A stretch of 64,000 bases of DNA from Ovis canadensis (Eukaryota > Chordata > Mammalia > Artiodactyla > Bovidae): NCBI RefSeq assembly GCF_042477335.2, contig NC_091262.1:1136001-1200000 (forward strand), written 5' to 3'. Shown here piece after piece: positions 12,839 to 23,075 of this stretch. Numbering within the stretch: the stretch's first letter is position 1; the number at the start of each line of letters is the position of its first letter. A program made the position numbers and the translations under genes. The notes below the pieces were generated by a model. That model was not told the DNA's origin, did no database searches, and saw only the letters and a program-made list of their open reading frames with translations.

Positions 12839-13180
12839 CCCACACCTTCACCCTGAATGCTCACTCTGAACCCTCACCCCGAAACCTTACCCTCACCCAC
12901 ACCCTCACCCTGAACCCTCACCCTCACCCTCTCCCTGAACCCTCACCCTCACCCTCTCCCTGAACCCTCACCCTCACCCTCTCCCTGAATCCTCACCCTC
13001 ATCCTGAATCCTAACCCTCACCCTGAACCCTCACCCTTAATCCTTACCCTCACCCTCATCCTGAACCCTCACACCTCACCCCTCACCCTAACAAGTTTGG
13101 AGGGCTGTTCCACGAACTCTAACCTTTACCCTACCCTAACCCGACCCCCATCCACATCCTAACCCTAACCCACATCGTAG
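12839..13180 (-). repeat. Degenerate interstitial telomere-like array, CCCTAA orientation
   Basis: The plus strand reads as CCCTCA, CCCTGAA, CCCTAA and related variants for about 340 bases, so the G-rich TTAGGG-type strand is the minus strand. Within it, 12,911-12,985 is three perfect copies of a 25 bp subunit (TGAA followed by CCCTCA, CCCTCA, CCCTCT, CCC). True CCCTAA hexamers appear mainly at the right end, near 13,100-13,165. It is too degenerate to be a functional telomere. In this orientation the chromosome end would lie to the left, that is, towards satellite block 1. Confidence 0.85.
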
Positions 13181-14299
13181 TCACGCCCTCAGCCCTATAC
13201 TTACCCTTGAAGTACCTACCCGCATCTTCTTCATTTTTGACACTTCCCATGCATAACAAAAGACGAGGTTGTAAGGTTTCAAACATGGATCCAAGACCCA
13301 TTATCCACATAAAAGGGATATAAATACTATTTAAATCTCTTGCATCACCAAAATACCTCTCCACCACTTATCCAGTCGCCATTGATGGATCACATCTATC
13401 TCATACATTTTATAACTTAGCAATCAAATACGCACCAGGACTCTGGGTAATTATAGAGACAAGATTTATTTATACCATAAATATTTCAACAAATTCCACT
13501 TTCTACGATGAGTTCAATCTTCACAAAAGTAGGATGAACAGCACCTGTTTCCACTAGGATCCATAGAACGTGAAAATCTTAATGATGACCACCAGAAAGG
13601 TCAGCACGGTTGATATCACAGATTTTTCAGTGTTCCAATACAAGTTCTACCCAAATCCATAAAGAAAGACATACGCATAGGAAACTACAAATTGAAAGCA
13701 AGTCTATTGAGATAAATATTGGACATCAATTGTATGAATCTTTAAGGCATAACTGCAGACATTCTTCAGACATTCTTCAAATTCATAGAATGACAACAAA
13801 GTATGGCTACGTACAATCCATTCGGTTTTATGAACCACTCATGAATAACCTCACAAGCCATTTGAAACCAGATGACAATTTCAAATAGCTTTGATCTACA
13901 AACAAGGCTGTAAGACAGAAAGTTAAAATCGAAATACATGAAGTAAATCCTCAATAGATATGAAAACATCCCATGGTAGTGAAGTCAATTAGCATTAGTT
14001 ATTAGGGCTTTCATGCACAGACTCATCTCTGATCGATGTGATCCCAATTCATATTTGGCAAAAAATACGAAAGCTGATCTTAACAGTCATATTATTTTTC
14101 TTTGTACCCCTAAAAAGAAAAATGAACATGAAAAACTAAATTAAGCTTGGAGGCTCACATTTCCCAATCGGTATACAAAGCAACAGCATGTCAAACTTTC
14201 TAATTCACATATGCATTTAAATGAAATTGGATGAAATACCCCTAAATAAACACATACTTCTATGCCCAATGTTTCACAAGGCAGAAAACGCTCAATGAA
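13181..14299. other. AT-rich sequence, nothing recognised
   Basis: No repeat family, RNA gene or convincing coding region is visible. Short open frames (for example 13,610-13,888 on the plus strand) have no recognisable protein similarity and AT-rich codon content. The stretch may be old, decayed mobile-element DNA. Confidence 0.5.
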
Positions 14300-15035
14300 T
14301 GAAACTGAGAGGGTAACAGCCAGGAAGGCCAGGGGTCTCCAAAGGGAGGAAATGGGGTGCAAGTGTCAGACAGTTGTTATCTGTCACTTCCGAGGCAGGA
14401 GGAAACAAGCTGTTATCTTTTTTCCCCTTCTTGATACAAATTTAAACAGAGATTTTCTCTTACAATTCTGTGTTGCTATAATGACACCTGGTTCCGCCTG
14501 AACTTCACTTTTCTCATACTTTGAGCTGACCAAGGCATTTTTCTCATGGAAAGGTTTGCCTTAAGCTATGTGAATGTACTATGTATTTACCCTAGACTCT
14601 ATCTTCAAGTAGGTTCTGCCTAAAGGCTCAGAACTGACTTGACAAACCAATATGCTTTACTCATACATGGCTCTCCTGATCTATGTGAATGAAGCTATCC
14701 ATTTGCTCATATCAATCGTTTTATGGCCCAGGATGACTCACCTGGTGCCACGGTCATCTCCATATATCTTGTGGGTGAGGGGTCTGCTGCCATTCCTTTC
14801 TCTAATGAGTAGACTGCTAGTAGCTAGATAACATCCAGCCAAAGATGAGTAGGGGGGCACTCTTTCTGCCCCCTTCTGATGTCTATGTCAGAAGCTTTCT
14901 CTCTTTTATACTTTAATAAAACGTTGGGACACAAAAGCTCTGACTGATCAAGCCTCATCACTGGCCCCGGGTTGAATTCTTCCTCTAAGGAGCCCAAGAA
15001 TTCAAGCATCTTTCATGGTTAGACAACAACCTTTC
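14300..15035 (+). mobile_element. Solo ERV LTR-like element, copy 1 of an inverted pair
   Basis: This stretch is colinear with the reverse complement of 26,730-27,510. Shared blocks are GGCCAGGGGTCTCC, TGCAAGTGTCAGAC, TTGATACAAATTTAAA, CTAAAGGCTCAGAA, GACTTGACAAACCA, GATGACTCA and GACTGCTAGT, then an AATAAAA signal at 14,915-14,921. The polyadenylation signal sits about 115 bases before the end, as in an LTR R region. No gag, pol or env sequence borders it, so it looks like a solo LTR. The exact ends and the family name are uncertain. Confidence 0.75.
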
Positions 15036-15326
15036 CAAACAATGGTCTTTTCAAAAAAAAAAAAATGATGATAAGTGATGAGTATGCATATGTCTACGAA
15101 TGAAATGGGACCTATATGTCAAACCACATAAAAATATATCTTCCCTCAACATACATATAACACAACCAGGCCTTCACATGCATCGATTCTCCAACTATCA
15201 AGTCATACAAATATGGATGTAAAATATCACAATACATTCCAAAGTTTAAAAGTGATGGATATTGACTTTCGCCCGCTGGTGCTTCTTTTTATGTCATCTC
15301 CATTATATTAGCTATGACAACGAATC
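15036..15326. other. AT-rich spacer, nothing recognised
   Basis: A short A-run near 15,053 follows the LTR. No gene or named repeat is visible in the rest. Confidence 0.5.
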
Positions 15327-15557
15327 ATGTGCTGTGCGAAGTCACTTACATTGTGTCCAACTCCTTGGGATCATATGGACTAGGCCCCACCAGGCTCCTC
15401 TCTCCATGAGATTCTCTAGGCAAAGATACTGGAGGGGGTTGCCATGCTCTCCCTCAGGAGATCTTCCTGCCCCAGGGATGGAATCCATACCTCCCATGTC
15501 TCCTGCATGGGTATGTTCTGCATGTTCTTTACCACTAGAACCACCTGGGAAGCCCCA
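15327..15557 (-). mobile_element. Bov-tA SINE, minus strand
   Basis: Read on the plus strand, this has the familiar reversed Bov-tA order: GTGTCCAACTCCTTGGGATC, CACCAGGCTCCTC, then TACTGGAG..GGTTGCCATG. After that come GGGATGGAATCC and a terminal CCACCTGGGAAGC, which is the reverse complement of the tRNA-derived head. It therefore lies on the minus strand. Bov-tA is a ruminant SINE that joins a tRNA-derived head to a BovA unit. It is moderately diverged and not a gene. Confidence 0.9.
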
Positions 15558-16079
15558 AGACACATGAACATCAGTGGATTTGGGGATCCACGGGGCATAT
15601 ACAGAACCATTCCTCCAACAAAACTGAAGAATGACTTTAAAATCTCAAACAAAACATGAGTATATGTGTTCACAAACTTCATGGAGCAAGGGTTTCTTCG
15701 ATCTGAAAACTGGCATCGATGAAGGACTGTGTGAAGAATACTTCAAAGTCTATTTGGCAAACACAGCCTACGTTGGCTATATTTAGTCCTCAGTTGAATG
15801 GAATGTCATGAGTACTGGTCATTTCAAATAAGTAGCCTATGACGCTGTTTACACTTATTGGGACGCGTGGTATACCACATTCACACATTTCAGTAGCATT
15901 GGTGCAAAAACGATACATTTCTCAGGGGAAGCTTCTACATGGACTCCTGGGATCAGAGCTCTAACTCATACACACATACTTTTCCTTTTAAAATGATCCT
16001 GCATGATAAGCAAACAAAACACTGGATGAACACCTAGACGGTGAGCTCTGTACTAAATGATTTTAAAGCCAGTAGATGG
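15558..16079. other. Unassigned sequence
   Basis: I see no named repeat or coding potential. It lies next to the mitochondrial insertion and might hold further decayed ND4 sequence, but I could not align it by eye. Confidence 0.4.
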
Positions 16080-16369
16080 AATGAGCTGATGAGGAAGACT
16101 ACAAACGAGTCATCTTCTTCAACTTGGTCAAACTGCTCATAGTCATACAAGTGAATGAAAAGTTGAGCCTGTTGTCATTAAATCTGTTTAAAAGAAATAG
16201 AATAATAAAACAAATTAGTAAATCTTATTTTCTTAATAAACATTGTATTATTTCTGCACAGCTTTGTTACTGGCATGAATAGAATATCTACAATAATAAC
16301 TTGTCACAGTGAAATGGATTCACATTCGATATCGATTCACATCTATAATTGATGCCATAGCTGTTTGAT
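16080..16369 (-). pseudogene. Probable ND4 5' remnant (mitochondrial origin)
   Basis: Downstream of ND4L on the minus strand, an island near 16,180-16,150 reads ACAACAGGCTCAACTTTTCA. This resembles the early ND4 segment after the third helix. The remaining similarity is weak, and the end of the insertion is a guess. Confidence 0.45.
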
Positions 16370-16545
16370 ACTATTGCTTGAATGAATGCAACTTATGTGA
16401 CTTCACAAACTACAAACACGACTAACATAATAGGTATTAAAAAACCTTGAGTGACATGAGCGTGAAGACTTAGTAGAGTTGCTCTCAAGAATAATGATAC
16501 TATTATTCGCTCTAGCCATAGTACTGGAATCTGTACATTAACACC
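16370..16545 (-). pseudogene. ND4L pseudogene (mitochondrial origin)
   Basis: Minus-strand blocks in order are GTTAATGTACAGATTCCAG, GGCTAGAGCGAATAATAGTA, CACGCTCATGTCACTC, ATACCTATTATGTTAGTCGT, TGTGAAGTCACATAAG and ATAGTATCAAACAGCTATGG. These correspond to the ND4L core, including the region for the L-E-G-M-M motif and the final V-S-N-T-Y-G motif. The order and spacing are as in mammalian mitochondria. Broken by small indels. Confidence 0.8.
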
Positions 16546-16559
16546 CCTGCAAAACAAAA

Positions 16560-16699
16560 GGAAAGGATAGAATAATAATAAAGGAACTTCATAACTATAT
16601 TCCTACTGTAAACATTCAACACTATGTTTTCTTTTAAACTGACTTTCATATTTGGTCTACTGTAACCTCTTCTGTGTTCATTTTATGCTAAACTTATTG
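16560..16699 (-). pseudogene. ND3 3' end and tRNA-Arg remnant (mitochondrial origin)
   Basis: The minus strand has TTAGCAATAAGTTTAGC, a block with AAATGAACACAGAAGAGG, then AAATATGAAAGTCAGTTTAA. These align with the ND3 tail (the E-W-T-Q-K-G segment) and with the beginning of mitochondrial tRNA-Arg. The tRNA itself is not intact. Confidence 0.6.
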
Positions 16700-16974
16700 C
16701 TAACAGTAAAATTACCATACGAGCTCTAATTAATTTTTTTTTTTACTTGCAAAGCTACTGATAGAACCAAAGGCCAATATCTACATCAAACAGGAGAAAC
16801 GGAATGGAAACTGTAAACAATTTTATGGAAGAACATTTCCGTGCTCCTATTCAGTCAAATGGGCATTCAAAAGGATGTGATTTTTCTGAAAGTTTATTTC
16901 AGAAACTTGGAATTGGATGACTGCAAACAATAAAACTAACAATATATTGATACATAATATTAATAATATACAGT
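16700..16974 (-). pseudogene. ND3 pseudogene (mitochondrial origin)
   Basis: The minus strand contains GAAAAATCACATCCTTTTGA, then ATGCCCATTTGACTGAATAGG. It continues with TTCTTCCATAAAATT and CTCCTGTTTGATGTAGATAT. These match the conserved central part of NADH dehydrogenase subunit 3 (the S-P-Y-E-C-G-F-D-P stretch and the F-L-L-F-D-L-E-I stretch) in order. Indels break the frame. The 3' end runs on into the tRNA-Arg remnant. Confidence 0.8.
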
Positions 16975-17044
16975 GGGTCATTCTTTTTTTATTCTGCCAC
17001 AGCTAACAGACAGAAAGTCAGTTGTCATAACTACTACTAACATA
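16975..17044 (-). pseudogene. tRNA-Gly pseudogene (mitochondrial origin)
   Basis: Directly after the COX3 remnant, the minus strand keeps ACAACTGACTT followed by TCTGTTAGCTG and ends in GAATAAAAAAAGAATG. This matches the anticodon-arm and acceptor end of mammalian mitochondrial tRNA-Gly at its normal place between COX3 and ND3. The cloverleaf is too damaged to be functional. Confidence 0.65.
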
Positions 17045-17640
17045 AGACCCTCACCGATAAGTGAAGATATATAGGAAAATCCATAATAGCTCTAAAAACC
17101 ATCAAAGATAAAATGGTAATTAAAAAATACACTGACAGTTTAGCTGGTATAAGAAACAGGATGATTATGAAAGCAAAGCCAACAATCATGGATAGGCCAT
17201 GGAAGCCCGTGGCTGTCACCAGTGTTGACTTATATCCTTCATCTGAGGTTGTTAAAAGCGCTTGGTAAAATCCAGAGGTTTGCAGCAGTGGTAACCTCCT
17301 GAACAGACTGAAATAAAAAGGGTTTCCAGAATATCCTGATGATTTCCATCTACTAGGCTGTGATGAGCTCAAGCAATGCATACTCCAGAGGACAGAAGAC
17401 AGACAGGTTGGGAACACGTCTACTGCACTTACGGAGAAAGGGAATGTTGCTGCTCAGCCTAGTACAAGTGTAGAAGCAACACCTTGGTGATTCGACCTTT
17501 AAAGACTCGATACATATGAGAACGACTGGTATGAATAAACCTTCAGAAGTGCTTTCTCAGACCTCCTCCCATCATAAGCACAAGCATAATGAAAACGCTG
17601 AGTTTTCATGGTCTCACCCAAAATAAGACTCACTTATGGC
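17045..17640 (-). pseudogene. COX3 pseudogene (mitochondrial origin)
   Basis: On the minus strand a frame between about 17,290 and 17,130 still reads as the middle of cytochrome c oxidase subunit III. It contains a Q-S/T-S-x-x-Y-x-A motif, then SDEGYKST and the hallmark ATGFHG (codons near 17,215-17,190), followed by a hydrophobic helix. Upstream, the GAGAAAGCACTT block (17,570-17,540) and the GGAGTATGCATTGCTTGAGC block (17,395-17,365) match COX3 at the expected distances. The start is lost. The mitochondrial gene is about 780 bp; about 600 bp remain, with frameshifts. Confidence 0.85.
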
Positions 17641-18254
17641 TTTGCTTTGAGAATAGTTGAACTACTCATTGTTCAAGAGAAATGATCCTTTCTTCTCTGA
17701 AGATTTGTGAATCATTCACAGGGTGTGGTGAATAAACTACTTAAGGGTCTAATACATAAAAATGCAATAGGCTAAGCACAGAGATGTTTTTCTCCCTTTC
17801 TCAAAGGATGGAACATTTTGTATTTGCACTGATTTTATGTCTTGACTTCATGTACAATTATATACTGATTTTTTTAGTTGACATACAATAGGACTAAAAA
17901 TATTGATATAATACTGATAACTCATGTTGGTATGTGTGGTTGTCACATAGGATTCACAGGAGATTTAAATTCACAGTTGTCAACGTAAAGGATGAATGCT
18001 ATTTAGCTTCTTCGTGAATCTAGACCACGAATGAAGAGTTTTCCTCAACATATTTCACTGAGAGAAATACAAGGATGATAGGCATAATACTATGCTTCGA
18101 CTCATGGATATCTAAGCATTGCTCACAATACAGATCTGATTTTCAACATCAGGGTTCTTTCAGTGTCCTTGAACAGCATTTGTTTTTCTGTATACAGAAG
18201 AAAAAACTCATGAGTATCAAACTGGTTCACATAAAACATGTGTATGAATTGTTA
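17641..18254. other. AT-rich sequence, nothing recognised
   Basis: No named repeat, RNA gene or coding signal is visible. Confidence 0.45.
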
Positions 18255-18346
18255 TCTTCCTGAACCAGGGATCAAACCCACATCACTTCCCCCTCCTGCA
18301 CTGGTAGGCAGATTTTTTATTTATCAACTGTGCCACCTAGGAATCG
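18255..18346 (-). mobile_element. CHR-type tRNA-derived SINE fragment, minus strand
   Basis: Reverse complement begins TTCCTAGGTGGCACAG, continues with AATCTGCCTACCAGTGCAGG and GGGTTTGATCCCTGGTTCAG. This is the tRNA-derived head (A and B box region) of an artiodactyl CHR-type SINE. Only the head remains. Confidence 0.8.
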
Positions 18347-18918
18347 ACATACATTTCAAGGACCACTGCCATCAGCTTCTACTGTTCATGACCAAAGTAG
18401 GAGAAACAACATTGGAAGAAGTACTCATAAGGGTACTCATAGGAAGTACTCATAAGTCAAGGAACTGTTATACTGGGTACTCTCGTTGTTACTGGGACAA
18501 GTCAGTTCCTCCGATGATGATGGGTATAACTGAAAAATTATTACAAATGCATGGGCTGCGATGTCTACGTGATAAATGTGTTCCTCTTATACTATTGCTT
18601 CAGGGATGCCTACTTCAGCATGAAGGAATGCACTTCAAGGGATGCCCGCTATTCCAGCTCAAGCAACAGATAGTGAAGTGCAGATCATTGTCCTTTGTTG
18701 AAAATAATCAGCACTTTGTCAACATAGGGAACATGCCAGAGGGACCCTTGGGATGGAACTCTAAAAACAGGTTGGGCCCTCTTTTTGCCAAGCCCTGCGA
18801 TAAAATACAAATCAGAAAAAGAAAAATAGCATCGGTTTTGTCAGGACTTCCTCATCTTTTCTTTCTCGGTAGCAGGAAGCAGACATTGAGGCCAGAGGAC
18901 TGCAGGATTTCATTGTGA
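18347..18918 (+). other. Unrecognised open stretch (226-codon frame from 18,238)
   Basis: A plus-strand frame runs from 18,238 to 18,918. Its first ~35 codons are antisense SINE sequence, so any real coding part would lie downstream. The rest shows no domain I recognise, no signal peptide and no clear codon bias. It contains a local duplication near 18,420-18,455 (GAAGTACTCATAA repeated). It may be an old mobile-element remnant or a random frame. I do not call it a gene. Confidence 0.3.
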
Positions 18919-19439
18919 ACTAACGTTGGGTGGGGTGGAAGCTCATCACTCTAGTAAGAATGTGGTTCAATAAAATGGAATTTCATTCACTTCATGGACA
19001 TAGAGTTCTATAATCCTTCATTAAGGAATTCAATAAGCTATATTTCCTTACACCTTCACAATCTCTTGGTTTACGAGAACATCAATTGCTAGTCCAGCAC
19101 TTATACAATGAGTGTTACAGGTAGTATGAATGTATAAATGATGATGAGCAATGACAGGAAGTTTATTTAATCTCTGTTTGAATTCTTGATTTTTTATATA
19201 ATTTTTTATAATATCCTTACAGATGTGAATATTTTACTGACATGTATAAATACACGTTGAGTAGTGCTATGATAACTCATAGTGTTGGCACAATAAATAT
19301 CATGGTTACTATGTGCTTTTCATATATTCCTTTTGAGATTCTCTTCCATTATACATTATCATAAGATATTTAATAGTTTCCTAACCTGTACAGTAGGTCC
19401 TTGTGGCTTCTTTTATATATAGTAATGTACTTGTTAATA
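18919..19439. other. AT-rich sequence, nothing recognised
   Basis: Low-complexity TA-rich DNA with no gene or identifiable repeat. Confidence 0.45.
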
Positions 19440-20100
19440 ATTCAAACAAAAACTGGTACACAAATACTCATAGTGACATTCACAATAGCTCAAAGGTAGA
19501 ACTCATTCAAGTGTCCGTTGGTGGGAGACTGAATATGCAACACAAGGTATATTCAGAAGCTTGAACGGTATTCCACCATACGAAAAAGTACATTAAATGG
19601 TGCTGCCACTCTGCAAGACATTACAGAAATGACTCCAAAACAAACACATGGAATAAATACATAGTTCGATTCCAATTCAAGCTATGTACCCAAAAGGATT
19701 GGGAAAGGGGGCTGAAAAAATGGATACTTCTTCCGTCATACTCACAACAGCATGATTCACACTGGCAAACAAACAGAAGTGATCTAAGTGTCCATGGCAG
19801 CCAATTCCATAAACAAACTGTGGTATACACACAATGGAATCTGATTCGGCCCTTCAAAGTCAGTAATTCTGACAATGCGACAATGTGGACAAACCTTATG
19901 GTCATTAGATCATGTGAAATAAACCAGACCAAGAAAAGACAAACGTTCTGTGATTCCACTCATATGAGATATCCAAACAAGTCAAATCTGTCAGAAATAG
20001 CAGAGAGTGATTCCGACCGATCGAAAAGAGTTCATGTTTCATGGACCTCAGTTTCCCTTGGAAAAACTGACTTCCCGTGATATCTCCAAAACCAATTAGA
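19440..20100 (+). mobile_element. LINE-1 3' region fragments
   Basis: Two overlapping copies of the L1 tail motif are visible. At 19,475-19,540 there is CATTCACAATAGCTCAAAGG and GTGTCCGTTGGTGGGAGA. At 19,745-19,980 there is AAGTGTCCATGGCAGCCA, ATACACACAATGGAATCTGA, AAATAAACCAGACCAAGAAA and TCCACTCATATGAGATATCC. This order is typical of the mammalian L1 ORF2 end and 3' UTR. Heavily mutated and non-functional. Confidence 0.75.
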
Positions 20101-20199
20101 CAAATAATTGGAAGCTATATCCAGTCAAATGAATGTAGACATAATGTTATATACAGTGTACACCAAACTCACTCAAACTTCTTAACAGACAAAAGGCAA

Positions 20200-20640
20200 A
20201 ACTGTATCTATGGTACCTCAGCTTAGCTTAAAACTGTATCTACAGTACCTCACTTCTGCTTATAAAATTTAACAACAACAACAACAACACACTAAAGTCT
20301 ATCCAAAAAAGGATATAAAACATATATAACATTAACTTTAAAGAATTAGACATTTAAACTGTGAAAAACCTTATTCACAAAACTTAAACACAAGCCACAG
20401 GAAAATATATTTATAAAATACATATCTGATAAAGGATTGTACTCCAAATATACCAAAAAATCTAGAACAATCTCATAAAAAATGTATACACCTAAACACC
20501 TGGCCTACAAAAATATAAAGATAGCAAATAAGCCTATCAAAAAGACTCAAAATCACATATCATTAGGAAATTACAAACTAAAATAACAGTGAGGTAGCAC
20601 TGCACACCTATTAGATCCAGTAAACTCAAAAAAAAAAAAC
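20200..20640 (+). mobile_element. LINE-1 ORF2 C-terminal fragment
   Basis: Contains L1 ORF2 landmarks: GGAAAATATATTTATAAAATACATATCTGATAAAGG (in part), then CCTATCAAAAAGACTCAAAA and AACAGTGAGGTAGCACTGCA, followed by the CACACCTATTAGATCCA block. The CAA microsatellite at 20,270-20,288 lies inside. A CHR-type SINE interrupts it directly after the A-run at 20,630. Confidence 0.75.
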
Positions 20641-20649
20641 GGGGGTAGG

Positions 20650-20775
20650 GCACAACTTCTCCGGTGGCTCAGTGGTAAAGAATCTGCCTGACAATGCAAG
20701 ACACTCTAGTTTGATCCCTTACCCCAGAAGATCCCACATGCCACAGAGAAACATAGCTGGATTTTTCCACAGCTA
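20650..20775 (+). mobile_element. CHR-type SINE fragment inserted in LINE-1
   Basis: TTCTCCGGTGGCTCAGTGGT, AAAGAATCTGCCTGACAATG, GTTTGATCCCTTACCC and AGAAGATCCCACATGCCACA form the head of an artiodactyl CHR-type SINE on the plus strand. L1 sequence is found on both sides, so the SINE is the younger insertion. Confidence 0.85.
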
Positions 20776-20799
20776 AACAAAGCTCACCTGTGACCTGAA

Positions 20800-20990
20800 T
20801 ACTATATGGCTAGCACTTACTAAACAGCTTTGAAAACGTCCAGACAAAAAGTATCACATGATTATATACAACAGCTCTACTTGTAATAACTAAAAACTTT
20901 CAAATATCAGGATGTCTTCAGTAGATGACAGTGTAAACAAATGGGGATACATCCAAAGTGAAGGGGAGCAAATGCTACCACAAAATATAC
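20800..20990 (+). mobile_element. LINE-1 fragment, continuation after SINE
   Basis: ACAGCTTTGAAAACGTCCAG, CTACTTGTAATAACTAAAAA and GATGACAGTGTAAACAAATG are recognisable as diverged L1 tail sequence (the segment before the ATGGAATATTACTCAGCCAT-type motif). It continues the interrupted L1 from 20,200. Confidence 0.6.
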
Positions 20991-21284
20991 CACCTCAGCA
21001 TGAGAATTAGTGGGACCCAATTAACTTTTTTTTTTAGAGGACACATGATCATCTCTGAAACCCAAGTTCAAGACAGCTCTTCTGTGAGTCACATTTACCA
21101 GAGAAATCTCATTTCAAAGGAATCCTCTCTATATGCCAGATAGAAGGATGAGACACAGTCTTTTGAAACTCTTTTTTCTTTTCTATCGATAGGGAAAGCT
21201 AAGCCGTAAATCTGCACAACAACCATACCCTTCCTTTCCTTTGGTTGTATCTGTAAAATATTTGTTTCTTTTTTAATTTGGCTG
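20991..21284. other. Unassigned spacer
   Basis: No gene or repeat recognised. A short T-run lies near 21,026. Confidence 0.4.
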
Positions 21285-21445
21285 CGCCAGGTCAACCTTC
21301 ATTGAGGTAAGCCAGATATTTAGCTACAACATGCAAATTCTCCTTTGTGGCATGGGAGATCTAGCTCTTGGATCAGGGAATGAACCTGGGCCTCCTTCTT
21401 TGGGAGTGTCCAGTCTCAGCCACTGGACCACCAGAAAGTGCCTGT
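21285..21445 (-). mobile_element. CHR-type SINE fragment, minus strand
   Basis: The reverse complement starts CTTTCTGGTGGTCCAGTGGC and contains CCCAGGTTCATTCCCTGATC, the A and B box parts of an artiodactyl tRNA-derived SINE. It continues with TCTCCCATGCCACAAAGGAG. Moderately diverged. Confidence 0.8.
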
Positions 21446-22329
21446 TTTGTTTTCAGATGAAGATGGAATCTAAGGTGATATCTTGGGCCATTTCAGTCAC
21501 TGACTCAGTTTCCTGAGTTTCTCCAAAGCACGCACAAGGTGCACATTATTAAACTGGTTTGCAAAACAAGAAAAGGTTGTCTGCTACAACACTGTATGCT
21601 TACAAATATCTAAATGGTAAATGGCATATTATTTATTTTTAATTACTATGGGGGGGGGGAGAAAGAATGCAGGATTCATACATGTTACCACATGAATAAA
21701 TATTAAAACCATCTTCAGTGAAAAAGAAATCCACATAGAAAAGGCCACCCAGAACCCTTATTCACCATGTCTGCTTTCAATCCATCAAGTTTGTCCAAAT
21801 AACTGAAAATCTCAGTAACACTCTAAATAAAGAAAAAAGGATGACGATGGAAACAAAAGATATATTCATACACTTGAACAATTGCTAAAAGTGGAAGTGG
21901 GGCAGTGGATTACATTATAATGTAGGTACCATATGATTTCCTGATTTTGGAGATTATGTGCTGGTTCTGCAGAAGGTACCCATTTTGGATAAAACACATA
22001 GAGTATTTTAGATGATGTGGCAAATGCTAGCACTTGTTCCCATTGCTAGGCATTTTCTGTACATTTTAAATGACTGGAAAGTATACTAGGTTTCAAAACA
22101 ACCATGTCAATACCACAAAAGAAATTTAGAGCAGACAGGCAGGAAACTTTCTGATACAGGCCAAGACTTACCCAGATGAAGTTCAAGGGAAGCTGCGATG
22201 CTCACTGCCCGTGAAGGAGTCCACGTGGAATGAAGAAGTAGTGTGGGAAGTCTATTAGTAACCACCATGTCTTGGGTCCTCTGGATGACCTACTGCAGGA
22301 GAAACAGATCTTACAGATAAAATGTTCCA
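21446..22329. other. AT-rich spacer with a G-run
   Basis: Contains a run of nine to ten G residues near 21,650. No coding region or named repeat is recognised. Confidence 0.45.
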
Positions 22330-23075
22330 CATCACTTCACAAAAAGTTGTTAGACTACATTCAGTAAAGCTGAATCATTTTGGATTAATTTACAATCATA
22401 AAATACTACCCTTTACAGTCCAAAAATCACTTGCATTTCTATACACTAATAACAATCAGAAAAAAATATTAAGAAAATCCCACTTAAATAAAACATCTAG
22501 CAACAAACTTAATCAAGAACATAAAAAACCAGTAGTCAGAAAACTAGAAGGCACTGATAAAGAAACCAAAGAAAATACAAACACACAGAAAATTATTCCA
22601 CGCTCATGCACTGGAACAATGAGGAATTAAAAGGTCCATTCCAACCAAAGTCATCAACAAATACACGGACTGCAATCACAAAATAATATTCAATGGCATT
22701 TTTCACAGAAATAGAAATATTCCTAATATTAGGCTGCTACTGTTGAACAGGACCTTAAACGGCCAAAAAGACTCTGAGAAAGAGGAACACAGCTGGAGGC
22801 ATCTTCCTATCCCTCTTCAAACTACATCACGGAGCTGTAGTGACCACCACAGTGAGGAACTGGCAGGAACACAGACACATGGACTCCAGGAGAGAATAGA
22901 GAGCCCAGAAACGAACCCACCTGTACATGGTCAGTTCCTGAAAATCAAACCAGGAACGAGCGAAGAGGAAAGGACAGTCTTCTCAAGAAACAGTGACAGG
23001 AAAATGGCCACCTACACGGAAGAACATCAGTGTTCATCCTCTACATCATCTAACGCAAATCTAACTGAAAACCCA
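22330..23075 (+). mobile_element. LINE-1 ORF2 fragment
   Basis: Ordered L1 ORF2 landmarks are visible: TTGCATTTCTATACACTAAT, a block with AGTCAGAAAACTAGAAGGCA and CTGATAAAGAAACCAAAGAA, and AATGGCATTTTTCACAGAAA. Next come AGCTGGAGGCATCTTCCTAT, AATAGAGAGCCCAGAAACGA and AAAGGACAGTCTTCTCAAG. These are parts of the reverse transcriptase C-terminal half. Frames are broken by indels and stops. Confidence 0.85.

Larger units (their letters stand above)
16080..17640 (-). pseudogene. Old nuclear mitochondrial insertion (NUMT): COX3 to ND4
   Basis: The reverse complement follows vertebrate mitochondrial gene order over about 1.5 kb: COX3, tRNA-Gly, ND3, tRNA-Arg, ND4L, start of ND4. Mitochondrial-like blocks survive in each part, but identity is low and there are many indels, so insertion probably predates the ruminant radiation. 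Reading frames are broken, and the genetic code context is nuclear, so nothing here is functional. Separate entries give the parts. A library alignment to a bovid mitochondrial genome would fix the ends. Confidence 0.85.

Noticed and set aside
13610..13888. COX2-like mitochondrial similarity (TTGGACATCAATT near 13,719)
   Set aside because: Only a dozen bases match and the flanks do not continue in COX2, so I did not extend the NUMT here.
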